A stretch of DNA of 31,237 nt from Treponema sp. (lineage in GTDB: Bacteria; Spirochaetota; Spirochaetia; Treponematales; Treponemataceae): contig JALNVF010000023.1 of assembly GCA_023231445.1 (NCBI GenBank), positions 1 through 31,237 on the forward strand. The letters are read 5' to 3'. A program made the position numbers and the translations under genes. Below, piece after piece: positions 1 through 7,547 of the stretch (positions are counted from its first letter, which is position 1; the number at the start of each line of letters is the position of its first letter). Under the pieces are notes generated by a model. The model ran no database searches. It was given only the letters and a program-made list of their open reading frames with translations, and was not told the DNA's origin.

Positions 1-1
1 C

Positions 2-76
2 CTTGCAGATATATTCAGCCGTAAAACCGATGCAGTATTTGCATGGTACCGTAGTCAGCTTTCTCTTGAAAAGTAG
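2..76 (+). CDS. 3' end of a small secreted/periplasmic protein gene (partial)
   Basis: The frame is open from the window edge to a TAG stop and encodes only the last 24 residues. The tail contains ADIFSRKTDAVFAWYRS. It closely matches the tail of the protein at 2108-2845, which has ADSFSRRVDALNTWYHS. The two share the pattern A-D-x-F-S-R-x-x-D-A-x-x-x-W-Y-x-S followed within two residues by L. This gene is therefore probably a paralogue of that protein. The function is unknown to me. The rest of the gene lies outside the window. Confidence 0.6.
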   Translation, partial: LADIFSRKTDAVFAWYRSQLSLEK

Positions 77-118
77 AAATGGTGTTAATCGACTTTACAG
101 AGCGGAGGTTGGAAACGT

Positions 119-682
119 ATGACGTTGTTTGAATTACAGATACTTGATTTTATTCAGTATCATTTGCGCAGCAATATTATGGATGGCGTTATGAAGGCTG
201 TTTCTCTCGCAGGAACGGCAGGTTTCGTCTGGATTCTGATTGCCGTACTTCTGTTCATCTGTAAAAAAACACGGATTGATTCAATAAGCATGAGTCTTGC
301 TGTCATTATCGGGGTAGTTCTCTGCAGTATTATTATAAAACCGCTTGCTGCCCGGCTCCGTCCCTGTGATGTGAACACTGCGGTAGAGCTGCTTATAGCA
401 CGTCCTCACGACTATTCTTTTCCGTCAGGACACACGACAGCGGCTTTTGCAGCAGCAACATGTCTGTTTTTCTGCAGAAGCAGGCTGTGGCCATATCTTA
501 TGCTTTTTGCCGTTATTATGGCATTTTCCCGGCTGTACCTGTACGTACACTTTCCGACTGATGTATTGGCAGGATGTGTACTTGGTTTTATCTGCGGATG
601 GGCGGGATACAGATCAGGGGTTCTCTTAGGAAAATTACCGGTATGGGGAAAATTACGGCAGAGAGTACGGACGCAGGTATAA
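119..682 (+). CDS. PAP2-superfamily membrane phosphatase
   Basis: This 187-residue integral membrane protein carries the full acid-phosphatase/PAP2 signature. Motif 1 is K74 with R81-P82 (K-x6-RP). Motif 2 is PSGH at 102-105, and motif 3 is S137-R138 with H144 and D148 (SR-x5-H-x3-D). These histidines and the aspartate form the known catalytic site of the family, with a phospho-histidine intermediate. Hydrophobic stretches at about 30-48, 58-75, 105-118, 125-143 and 148-165 fit a six-helix PAP2 fold with the active site facing the periplasm. Likely substrates are lipid phosphates such as phosphatidate or undecaprenyl pyrophosphate. The sequence does not say which. GGAGG at 104-108 lies 10 nt before the ATG. 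The next gene starts 48 bp downstream on the same strand. Confidence 0.9.
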   Translation: MTLFELQILDFIQYHLRSNIMDGVMKAVSLAGTAGFVWILIAVLLFICKKTRIDSISMSLAVIIGVVLCSIIIKPLAARLRPCDVNTAVELLIARPHDYSFPSGHTTAAFAAATCLFFCRSRLWPYLMLFAVIMAFSRLYLYVHFPTDVLAGCVLGFICGWAGYRSGVLLGKLPVWGKLRQRVRTQV

Positions 683-730
683 ACTCCGCAGTTTATCTTC
701 CGTTTAAAAGATATTGCTATCCTGTATTGT

Positions 731-2077
731 ATGAAACAGCGTTTTTTTATGGTCATAGCATCGTTCCTTCTGCTCGCGGCCGCATCGGCGGAATCGTGGC
801 GGATCGGAGACGTACAGTACCGAATCGACGGCAGGACAACCGGACAGGCGCTTTCGCGGACGCTCAAAATCGACACAATCCGTGAGTTTGCTTCTCCGGC
901 GGAACTTGCTTCATACGTGCAGCAGCTCCGCGGACAGCTTTCCAGCTGCCGCGCTTTCGATGAAACTGAGATTGCCGAAACATTATCATCTCCCGACGGG
1001 AACGGTACGGTCACGGATACACTGGTAATCAGCGTACACGATACAAAGAATACGGTAATCGTCCCATATCCGTCGTTCAGTTCAAATACGGGTCTCTCGG
1101 TAAAGCTTAAACTCAAGGATTATAATTTTGCCGGATCACTTGCGCCTTTGAGCGCGTCGCTCTATTATGCACCAGACGACGACACGTTCGATGCAGTGCC
1201 TGATAAACGTATCGGCGGTGATGTGTCTCTTGTCATGCCTTTCACGCTCGGTACAAAAGACGCGTTCATTACGGCGGGCGCCGATGCGACGTATGCTTTA
1301 AATAGAAACAGCGTGTTATTCAGCACCGGTACGCAGTTTGAATACTATCCGGTAACATTCGGAACGCTGAACTGGGGACCGTATGCATCCGTAACAGGCG
1401 GAAGGAATGATGCATATGAAGCAGGAGGGTTCGAGGCTGCCGCGGCAGCAGGACAGAAACTGAGTGCACAGAATGTTTTCTGGAACGGAAATTTCCGCAG
1501 CGGATATGGAATCTCGCTCATACAGACGTTCAATTACGATTTTATCCGGGCAAAACCTTTTTTTGAATTTACCGTAGATGCTGAACAATACAAATCATCC
1601 GACCATATCGGTTTTGCCGCCCGCGAGTTTTTTATGTATAAAGCAGACAATGAATTAATGAGAAACGCCGGTTCATATCTCCGAGGCATACGCGACCGGG
1701 ACATCAGAACGGACCTGTTTGTTTCTCTCAACATGGACATGCCGTTCACTCTTTTCACCGTACAGTTTCCGGACACATCCGCGGTGTCTCTGTTGAACTG
1801 CGAGGTACAGTGCTCGCCGTTCGTCGACGCTGCTCTTGGCCATAATACCGTTGCCGGTTCTTATTTAAATCCGAAGGACGGATGGTATACGTTCGGCATT
1901 GATGTGAACGTATTTCCCGTCCGGTGGCGCAGTCTGCAGATACACGGAAGTTTCGGTGTGGATGCGGAGAAAGTTCTTGAAAAAGTAACCGGCAGCATGG
2001 CTGAAGATATGTTCAATACCTCATGGCGGACCGGTCCGCTGTTTGAAATTTCGGCGGGCATTGGCCTGTTTTATTAA
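731..2077 (+). CDS. Outer-membrane beta-barrel protein with POTRA-like N-terminus (BamA/TamA-like)
   Basis: The 448-residue product begins with a clear signal peptide of about 20 residues (KQRFF, then a hydrophobic core ending AAASA, cleaved before ESW). Residues 22-100 alternate in the way a POTRA-like module does, and include a DETEI segment. The stretch NTVIVPYPSFSSNTG at about 115-130 precedes a long run of alternating aromatic and polar beta-strands. The protein ends in aromatic residues (GIGLFY), which is the usual C-terminal sorting signal of outer-membrane barrels. With one POTRA-like unit it is shorter than BamA, so it is more likely an Omp85-like accessory or porin-like protein. No good Shine-Dalgarno is visible, and the start was chosen from the signal peptide. 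The specific function is not identified. Confidence 0.65.
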   Translation: MKQRFFMVIASFLLLAAASAESWRIGDVQYRIDGRTTGQALSRTLKIDTIREFASPAELASYVQQLRGQLSSCRAFDETEIAETLSSPDGNGTVTDTLVISVHDTKNTVIVPYPSFSSNTGLSVKLKLKDYNFAGSLAPLSASLYYAPDDDTFDAVPDKRIGGDVSLVMPFTLGTKDAFITAGADATYALNRNSVLFSTGTQFEYYPVTFGTLNWGPYASVTGGRNDAYEAGGFEAAAAAGQKLSAQNVFWNGNFRSGYGISLIQTFNYDFIRAKPFFEFTVDAEQYKSSDHIGFAAREFFMYKADNELMRNAGSYLRGIRDRDIRTDLFVSLNMDMPFTLFTVQFPDTSAVSLLNCEVQCSPFVDAALGHNTVAGSYLNPKDGWYTFGIDVNVFPVRWRSLQIHGSFGVDAEKVLEKVTGSMAEDMFNTSWRTGPLFEISAGIGLFY

Positions 2078-2107
2078 TATCTGCAGGAAAACAGAAGGAG
2101 CTGTCGT

Positions 2108-2845
2108 ATGAACATAAAAATTATTATAACAGGTATTTGTGCATTATGTCTTTGTATCTGCCTTTACGCATATGATGATACAACATCATCACCACAGCAG
2201 ATTCCGGAAAACAGTATGATTCACCAAAAACTTACAGCTGTTCCAACTCATGTAAAAAGTTTTACGATAGTTAAATCAGAAACAATCGCATTTCCGGCAT
2301 CTTGGTCCAATCTTTCTGAAGCGGAAAAACAACTCAGACTATTCAATTTAATAGGCAGAATTTCCACACAGAAAGGAATAACCTATATTTCACGCCGTGC
2401 AGGATATAAACCGAAAGTACTGTTTGAAGAATCATACTATATAGATTCACCCGATAAAAAACAGAAACAGATTCTCGAAGATCCCGTTTGTACAGAACTA
2501 CCGCAGCAGTCAGTACGGTTTGCAGAACAAAAAGATTCGACATTCGGAGACAACATATACCGCTGCACGTTCTCTAATACAGAAAAGGAAACAATGCTTG
2601 AAGTGACAAACTGTACACCAATGAAATATCACGGAATTACATGTATCGGTGCTGAAGAACTTACGATGTACATATCGGTCATGCAGGTATCACAGCAGAT
2701 CGTATTGACATCAGCAGCCACTGTACGCAATCATGACCGCAGCGTACAGATTCTTTTCATGAAGGTTGATATTGCTGATTCCTTCAGCCGGCGGGTTGAT
2801 GCGCTGAATACATGGTACCACAGCCTGCTTGACCAGGAATACTAA
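2108..2845 (+). CDS. Secreted protein of unknown function, paralogue of the partial gene at the window edge
   Basis: The 245-residue product has an N-terminal signal peptide (MNIKIIITGICALCLCICLYA, cut near YAYD) and otherwise lacks membrane segments, so it should be periplasmic or surface located. AAGGAG at 2095-2100 lies 7 nt before the ATG. The body is a mixed alpha/beta polar sequence with the segment FNLIGRISTQKGITYISRR at about 80-98. The tail matches the truncated gene at 2-76 over about 20 residues. I do not recognise a catalytic motif. It may belong to one of the Treponema-enriched DUF families (DUF6675 is my best guess from memory, unverified). The gene sits between an outer-membrane barrel gene and a membrane transporter gene on the same strand, with 30 bp and 12 bp gaps, so it is probably co-transcribed. 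Confidence 0.6.
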   Translation: MNIKIIITGICALCLCICLYAYDDTTSSPQQIPENSMIHQKLTAVPTHVKSFTIVKSETIAFPASWSNLSEAEKQLRLFNLIGRISTQKGITYISRRAGYKPKVLFEESYYIDSPDKKQKQILEDPVCTELPQQSVRFAEQKDSTFGDNIYRCTFSNTEKETMLEVTNCTPMKYHGITCIGAEELTMYISVMQVSQQIVLTSAATVRNHDRSVQILFMKVDIADSFSRRVDALNTWYHSLLDQEY

Positions 2846-2857
2846 GGGGATATTTCC

Positions 2858-3169
2858 ATGTGGATTCTTTTTGCATTCGGTTCGGCGCTGTTTTCAGGCG
2901 CGACTGCAATTCTCGCAAAGTGCGGCATCAGGAACACCGATTCGAATGTCGTCACCGCGCTTCGGACAGTTGTAGTACTGCTTTTTTCGTGGCTGTGCTA
3001 TTTCAAAGCACTGCAGACGGGGCCGGCGAGTGTTGTCGTTCCAATCGACAAGCTCAGCATTCTGGTCACCGTTGCGTTCGCGTATTTTGTATTCGGCGAG
3101 AAACTGCAGAAACGGTCAACAGCGGGACTTATTGCAATTACCGCAGGCACATTATTACTGCTCAAATAA
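2858..3169 (+). CDS. EamA/DMT-family half-transporter, apparently internally deleted
   Basis: This 103-residue membrane protein has the hallmarks of the short EamA (DMT superfamily) proteins. These include the start WILFAFGSALFSGATAILAK, the segment NVVTALRTVVVLL, then SWLCYFKALQTG, VVPIDKLS and a final GTLLLLK. Family members of this single-domain type usually have about 140 residues. Here the first helix pair runs straight from RTVVVLL (36-42) into SWLCYFKAL (44-52), skipping the loop and part of two helices normally found in between. This looks like an in-frame loss of roughly 35 codons near 2978-2992. Whether it still works, probably as a dimer moving small metabolites, is uncertain. AAGGGGA overlaps the upstream stop codon and serves as the ribosome site. 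Confidence 0.7.
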   Translation: MWILFAFGSALFSGATAILAKCGIRNTDSNVVTALRTVVVLLFSWLCYFKALQTGPASVVVPIDKLSILVTVAFAYFVFGEKLQKRSTAGLIAITAGTLLLLK

Positions 3170-3297
3170 CTACTTAAAGGTTTATACTGTTATTTCACCG
3201 TTTTTTCCCGATATTTTCAATACCCTCCTTTTTTGTATGCTGTCCGTTACGCCGGCTCCGGGTATATACTATAGTACAGTTCAGGAGGATTCAGGGA

Positions 3298-4284
3298 ATG
3301 ACGGAAGAACGGGAAGAGAAGGGCCGGCGGTTACGCATACTTCAGATTGACGAACGCATCAGGGATGAAACATATCCCAATGCAACAACGCTTGCAAAAG
3401 CATTCTGCGTGTCGCGCAGCACGATTGTACGCGACCTCGATTTTCTGCGCGATCAGTACCGTGCGCCCATCGAGTACAACAGCCGCAAAAACGGGTATTA
3501 CTACACCGACCCCACTTTTTTTATAAAGAGTGTCATGCTGAGCGAGGGTGAGTTGCTGACACTTTCGGCCGCACTGCCGCTTCTTGAGCAGTACCGCAAC
3601 ACGCCCATAGAATCTTCAATAAAACAGCTGTTCACCAGACTTCTTACCATGCTGCCCGCCGGAGTTTCCATTGATCCCTCGTTTGTCGGAAAGAACATCA
3701 GCTTTATAAGCGATCCGCTTCCGCAGATAGAGGAGAGCGTCTTTACGACCGTGTTCCATGCGCTCAGACAGCACTGCACCGTTACATTTTTGTACCGTTC
3801 GCTGAGCAGCCTTGAGTACCGGAGTCATACAGCGGATCCGTATCATATCGTCTGCCAGAAGGGGAGTTGGTATATGCTTGCATTCAGCAGGGAACACCAT
3901 GAAGTACGCATGTACGCTCTGTCGCGTATGAAGGATGCGGCCTGTACGGACAGCCGTTTTACCATACCGGAAGGATTCAATCCTGAAACATATTTTGACC
4001 CGTCGTTCGGCGTATGGAATACGAACGAAAAGCCCGCCAGAATAGAACTCCTGTTCGATGCACGTATAAATACGCTTATCCTGGAACGCACGTGGCACGA
4101 GTCGCAGGAACTGCATCAGAATGAGGACGGCTCCGTACAGCTCTCGTTCACGTCGAATCAGAGCGAAGAAATTCTGCACTGGGTGCTGAGTTTCGGCTCC
4201 GCCGTTACGGTGCGCAACCCGCCGGAACTTGCCGCGCGGGTAAGGGAGGAAGCAGCGCGTGTGGCGGAGAAATACCGTACGTAG
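3298..4284 (+). CDS. WYL-domain transcriptional regulator (HTH_11-WYL-WCX)
   Basis: The 328-residue protein has an N-terminal helix-turn-helix of the DeoR/HTH_11 type (residues about 10-60, with NATTLAKAFCVSRSTIVRD as the helix pair). A WYL domain follows at about 140-220, with GSWYMLAF at 189-196 in place of the canonical W-Y-L, and a WCX-like C-terminal domain spans about 240-325. WYL domains are thought to sense nucleic acids or nucleotide ligands, and several regulate CRISPR-Cas loci. AGGAGG at 3283-3288 is spaced 9 nt from the ATG. A TATACT box at 3265-3270 may be its -10, but no good -35 was found. The gene is the nearest upstream neighbour of the cas operon, with a repeat array in between, so a role in controlling cas genes is plausible but inferred. 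Confidence 0.88.
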   Translation: MTEEREEKGRRLRILQIDERIRDETYPNATTLAKAFCVSRSTIVRDLDFLRDQYRAPIEYNSRKNGYYYTDPTFFIKSVMLSEGELLTLSAALPLLEQYRNTPIESSIKQLFTRLLTMLPAGVSIDPSFVGKNISFISDPLPQIEESVFTTVFHALRQHCTVTFLYRSLSSLEYRSHTADPYHIVCQKGSWYMLAFSREHHEVRMYALSRMKDAACTDSRFTIPEGFNPETYFDPSFGVWNTNEKPARIELLFDARINTLILERTWHESQELHQNEDGSVQLSFTSNQSEEILHWVLSFGSAVTVRNPPELAARVREEAARVAEKYRT

Positions 4285-4335
4285 TGGCTCCCTTATAAAA
4301 GATATGGTTTGGCAGCCGTTATGTAAGACCTGAGC

Positions 4336-4364
4336 GGCGGCTCCGGTACCCGGAAGGAACCGCC
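4336..4364 (+). terminator. Possible weak terminator/hairpin after the WYL gene
   Basis: GGCGGCTCC (4336-4344) can pair with GGAACCGCC (4356-4364) with one mismatch and an 11-nt loop. It starts about 50 bp after the stop of the WYL gene. No T-run follows, so a classical intrinsic terminator is doubtful. Confidence 0.3.
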
Positions 4365-4375
4365 ACTGCTGCTTA

Positions 4376-4536
4376 CCCATACATTGCAACGTTGGCCACC
4401 CATACATTGCAATGTATGCCTCCCATACATTAGAACGTCAGCCTCCCATACATTGCAACGCTGCTTGCCCATACATTGCAACGTCGGCCTCCCTAACATT
4501 AGAACGTCAGCCTCTCTAACGTTGCAATGTATGCCT
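4376..4536. repeat. Seven-copy 23-bp tandem repeat between WYL gene and cas3
   Basis: Seven units start at 4376, 4399, 4422, 4445, 4468, 4491 and 4514, each exactly 23 bp. The unit opens CCCATACATTGCAACGT and ends near GGCCT or CAGCCT. Units 1, 2, 4, 5 and 7 carry the self-complementary core TTGCAA. Units 3 and 6 carry TTAGAA instead. Unit 2 contains a perfect 18-bp palindrome, CATACATTGCAATGTATG (4401-4418). The period is not a multiple of three, and open frames across it drift, so it is not a coding repeat. The array looks like iterated protein-binding sites spaced about two helical turns apart. The obvious candidate ligand is the product of the adjacent WYL gene. This is inference. Confidence 0.85.
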
Positions 4537-4660
4537 CAGCAGCAATGGAATCTGTTCAACTGGTAAAAAGGAAAAATACTCTGATACGCTCTGATACACT
4601 GGAGATGATTTATTGTTCAGGCGGAAGGGTATTTCATGCTGTTTCCTGCTGGAGTATGTG

Positions 4661-4707
4661 TTTTTCCTGTTTCTGAAGCAGAAAAACAGGAAAAATTAAT
4701 TTTTTTT
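4661..4707 (+). terminator. Intrinsic terminator-like hairpin upstream of cas3
   Basis: TTTTTCCTGTT (4661-4671) pairs with AACAGGAAAAA (4685-4695). An inner TCTG/CAGA stem (4672-4675 with 4679-4682) lies within it, and a run of eight T follows at 4700-4707. It would block transcripts coming from the WYL side and insulate the cas operon. Because of its A/T-rich outer stem it could also act on the opposite strand. Confidence 0.6.
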
Positions 4708-4741
4708 CAGGGTGTAGCACTCAATGACACACTGGTGGGTG

Positions 4742-4766
4742 TATAATAAAAAGAAATTATAGGGAG
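4742..4766 (+). promoter_or_regulatory. Probable cas operon -10 box and ribosome site
   Basis: A perfect TATAAT lies at 4742-4747, just downstream of the terminator-like hairpin. AGGGAG (4761-4766) stands 9 nt before the GTG start of cas3. No consensus -35 lies 16-18 bp upstream. The nearest match, ATGACA at 4724-4729, is only 12 bp away. The promoter may therefore need an activator or be weak. Confidence 0.45.
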
Positions 4767-4775
4767 TTTGTCATC

Positions 4776-7547
4776 GTGGGTTGTTTTAATGAATCAGGTA
4801 ATAAACCGTATTTTTCTTATTGGGGAAAAACGTCAAGTAGCTCCGCTGGCTCTTCATCGTATCATCTACTTCCATATCATTGTCTTGACGTAGCTGGAGT
4901 TGTATCAGTATTGATGAATGGTTCTCATCAATATTCGTCATATTGGGCGACGTATACGGGGCTGTCTGAACCCCAGATACGATTTCTTTGTGTATTTTCG
5001 TTCATGTTGCATGATATCGGCAAATTCTCCGAACGATTCCAGTCGCTTGTGCCGGCTTTATTTGCTGTTCTTTTTCCCACTAAAAAACCAAAACAGTATA
5101 CAAAACGGCATGATACGCTCGGTTCCCTGCTGTGGAAACAATATGGAAGAAGCGAAATGCAGAACAAAAACAAAAAGGCGGCTGCTTTTTTGGAACTGAT
5201 TATCAGAGCTGCTTTTGGTCATCATGGAATGCCGCCGGAAGAAATCGATAAGACTGGGTTCAGCTGTTTGTCGGGAGCTGATTCCTATTTCTGTAAAGAC
5301 GATAGTACTGCGGCCTTATTATTTTTGAATGACTGTTTGGAAATTCTTCCTGTACCTGATTTTCCGGAAAGTACAAAAGAGTATCGCCAGAAGTTACGGG
5401 ATGTTTCATGGACGATTGCCGGTATCGGTACTATTGCGGACTGGATAGCTTCTGACGAGAGTGCCTTTCCCTATGAAAAGACCAGTATGCCGCTTTCCCA
5501 ATACTGGAATCAGTATGCCTTGCCTCGTGCGGAAAAAGCTGTTGCAAGAACCGGATGGAATGTCTGCCCTGTCCGGCAATTCAAAAATATTCAAACCATA
5601 TTTCCTTTTATACAGGAACCGACTCCGCTGCAGAAACAGGCTGCCAGTCTTCCGATGCTGTTCGGTCCGCAGCTATTTATTGTTGAAGATGTTACCGGTG
5701 CCGGAAAGACGGAGGCTGCCGTACTGCTTGCATCCCGGATTATGTCGGCGGGAAATGCGGACGGACTCTATGTTGCGCTTCCGACGATGGCGACTGCGAA
5801 TGCTATGTTCAGCAGGCTGGGGTGGGCGTATCGTTCTTTGTATAGGGCGGATGCCAGACCTTCCCTCATCCTTTCCCACGGTGCCCGGCATCTATCGAAA
5901 GAATTTGAAGAAATGCTTGGAAATTATAAGGAATCCGTCCCTTTTGCAGCGAATACGGAGTCGGATAAATCATATTCCGACGGAGAAAAAACGGCTTCAT
6001 GCAGTAGTTGGTATGCTGACAATAAAAAGAAAGCGCTTCTTGCCGATGTGGGAGTCGGTACGATTGATCAGGCGCTTTTAGCCGTATTGCCGGTACGTCA
6101 TCAGTCGATGCGTTTTGCGGGACTTCAAAGGAAAATCCTGATTGTAGATGAAGTCCATGCGTATGATCCGTATATGGAAACATTGCTCAAAACCTTGCTG
6201 TATGCACATGCTCGTAACGGTGGTTCTGCGATTTTACTTTCAGCAACGATTCCTGAACATAAACGAATAGAACTGATGAAATCGTATTATGCCGGTGCAA
6301 CTGGAAAAAATGCAGATTTTACAACGGTCATATCAAATGCTTTCCCTTTAATTACACAGGTAAATACTGACGATATTGAATCATATTCGGTAAAGACACG
6401 TGAAACAGTTGCGCGGACGGTTTCAGTTTCTTTTTTTCATGAAAATAACGACGTACTTGATTTTATTACGAAAAGTGCTGCTTCGGGAAAGTGCATCTGC
6501 TGGATACGGAATACCGTTAATGATGTCCGCCAGTCATATTGCGAACTGATACATGCCGGTATCCCTGAAAATACTATAACTGTTTTTCACAGCCGGTATG
6601 CCATGATTGACCGTAGCCGTATAGAAGAGAACGTACTCCATCTATTTGGGAAAAAGTCCGGGGCGGAAGAACGTAAGGGTAGAGTACTTATTGCAAGCCA
6701 AGTTGTAGAACAAAGTCTTGATCTTGATTTTGATGAACTGATATCGGATATTGCGCCGATCGATTTGTTGATCCAACGTGCGGGGCGTCTGCATCGTCAT
6801 ATACGCGACAGAAACGGAAATGTACTGCATAATACTGATGCTGTTGATAGGCGCGGTCAGGCAGTACTTCATGTGTATGCACCGGAATTTAAATCGGATG
6901 CAGATGCGGACTGGCTCGAGAATCAGTTTGCGGGGACGCTTGCCGTATACAGGGATGCGGGGAAACTGTGGCTTACTGAAAAGATACTGACTGAAAAAGG
7001 AAAGTGGCATATGCCGGAAGATGCCCGGGAGCTGATTGAATCAGTCTATGGCGAACAGGCGTGTACGATTCCAGGCGGGCTTGTTTCTTTGTCCGATAAA
7101 GCTGCCGGTAAAGCGCATGCAGAACAGGGCATGGGAGAATTGAATGTCCTCGATATAGACGACGGTTACTGCAGGAAGATGATCGGCATGGATATGTGGG
7201 ATGAAGATGAACGGGTTCCGACGCGCTTGACTGCCGACAATCAGGATGTCGTTCTTGCTGTTCCTGATGGGGATAGACTTATGCCGTATGCTGTATGTGA
7301 CAGGTATCCGTGGGATTTAAGTACACTTTCCGTGTCGAAAGCTGCATGGAATAAATGCGGCTACGAGCTTTCTGCACAGTATGTAGCGGCGGCTGACGCG
7401 TTAAAAAAAGAACATCCGAATCTGCAATTTTCGGAAATAGTCGTCGTTGCTTGTGATTCTGAAAAAGCTAATACGGATATGCAGAAAATATCGGAAGTAT
7501 ATGATCCCCGCATGGGCTGGGGAAAAACAGGGGAGGAAAATGAATGA
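4776..7547 (+). CDS. cas3: Type I-E CRISPR-associated nuclease/helicase Cas3
   Basis: The 923-residue protein combines an N-terminal HD nuclease with a superfamily 2 helicase. HD-domain residues visible are H35, H79-D80 (LHDIGKF), H112-D113, H149-H150 and D222. Helicase motifs are the Q-like PTPLQKQA (283-290), Walker A GAGKT (308-312), DEVH (458-461), SAT (489-491) and QRAGRLHR (667-674). Length and order match Cas3 of type I-E systems, which unwinds and degrades DNA marked by Cascade. The start is GTG at 4776, supported by AGGGAG 9 nt upstream. The stop overlaps the start of cas8e by 4 bp (ATGA), indicating translational coupling. All key residues look intact, so the interference nuclease should be active. 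Confidence 0.96.
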   Translation: MGCFNESGNKPYFSYWGKTSSSSAGSSSYHLLPYHCLDVAGVVSVLMNGSHQYSSYWATYTGLSEPQIRFLCVFSFMLHDIGKFSERFQSLVPALFAVLFPTKKPKQYTKRHDTLGSLLWKQYGRSEMQNKNKKAAAFLELIIRAAFGHHGMPPEEIDKTGFSCLSGADSYFCKDDSTAALLFLNDCLEILPVPDFPESTKEYRQKLRDVSWTIAGIGTIADWIASDESAFPYEKTSMPLSQYWNQYALPRAEKAVARTGWNVCPVRQFKNIQTIFPFIQEPTPLQKQAASLPMLFGPQLFIVEDVTGAGKTEAAVLLASRIMSAGNADGLYVALPTMATANAMFSRLGWAYRSLYRADARPSLILSHGARHLSKEFEEMLGNYKESVPFAANTESDKSYSDGEKTASCSSWYADNKKKALLADVGVGTIDQALLAVLPVRHQSMRFAGLQRKILIVDEVHAYDPYMETLLKTLLYAHARNGGSAILLSATIPEHKRIELMKSYYAGATGKNADFTTVISNAFPLITQVNTDDIESYSVKTRETVARTVSVSFFHENNDVLDFITKSAASGKCICWIRNTVNDVRQSYCELIHAGIPENTITVFHSRYAMIDRSRIEENVLHLFGKKSGAEERKGRVLIASQVVEQSLDLDFDELISDIAPIDLLIQRAGRLHRHIRDRNGNVLHNTDAVDRRGQAVLHVYAPEFKSDADADWLENQFAGTLAVYRDAGKLWLTEKILTEKGKWHMPEDARELIESVYGEQACTIPGGLVSLSDKAAGKAHAEQGMGELNVLDIDDGYCRKMIGMDMWDEDERVPTRLTADNQDVVLAVPDGDRLMPYAVCDRYPWDLSTLSVSKAAWNKCGYELSAQYVAAADALKKEHPNLQFSEIVVVACDSEKANTDMQKISEVYDPRMGWGKTGEENE

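Noticed and set aside
412..1116. 234-codon minus-strand frame opposite the PAP2 and barrel genes
   Set aside because: It runs antisense to two convincing genes and shows no domain features.
3616..4566. Open frames on both strands across the WYL gene end and the 23-bp repeats, including one of 263 codons
   Set aside because: They are shadows of the WYL gene and of the tandem repeat. The repeat period is not a multiple of three, and no family features appear.
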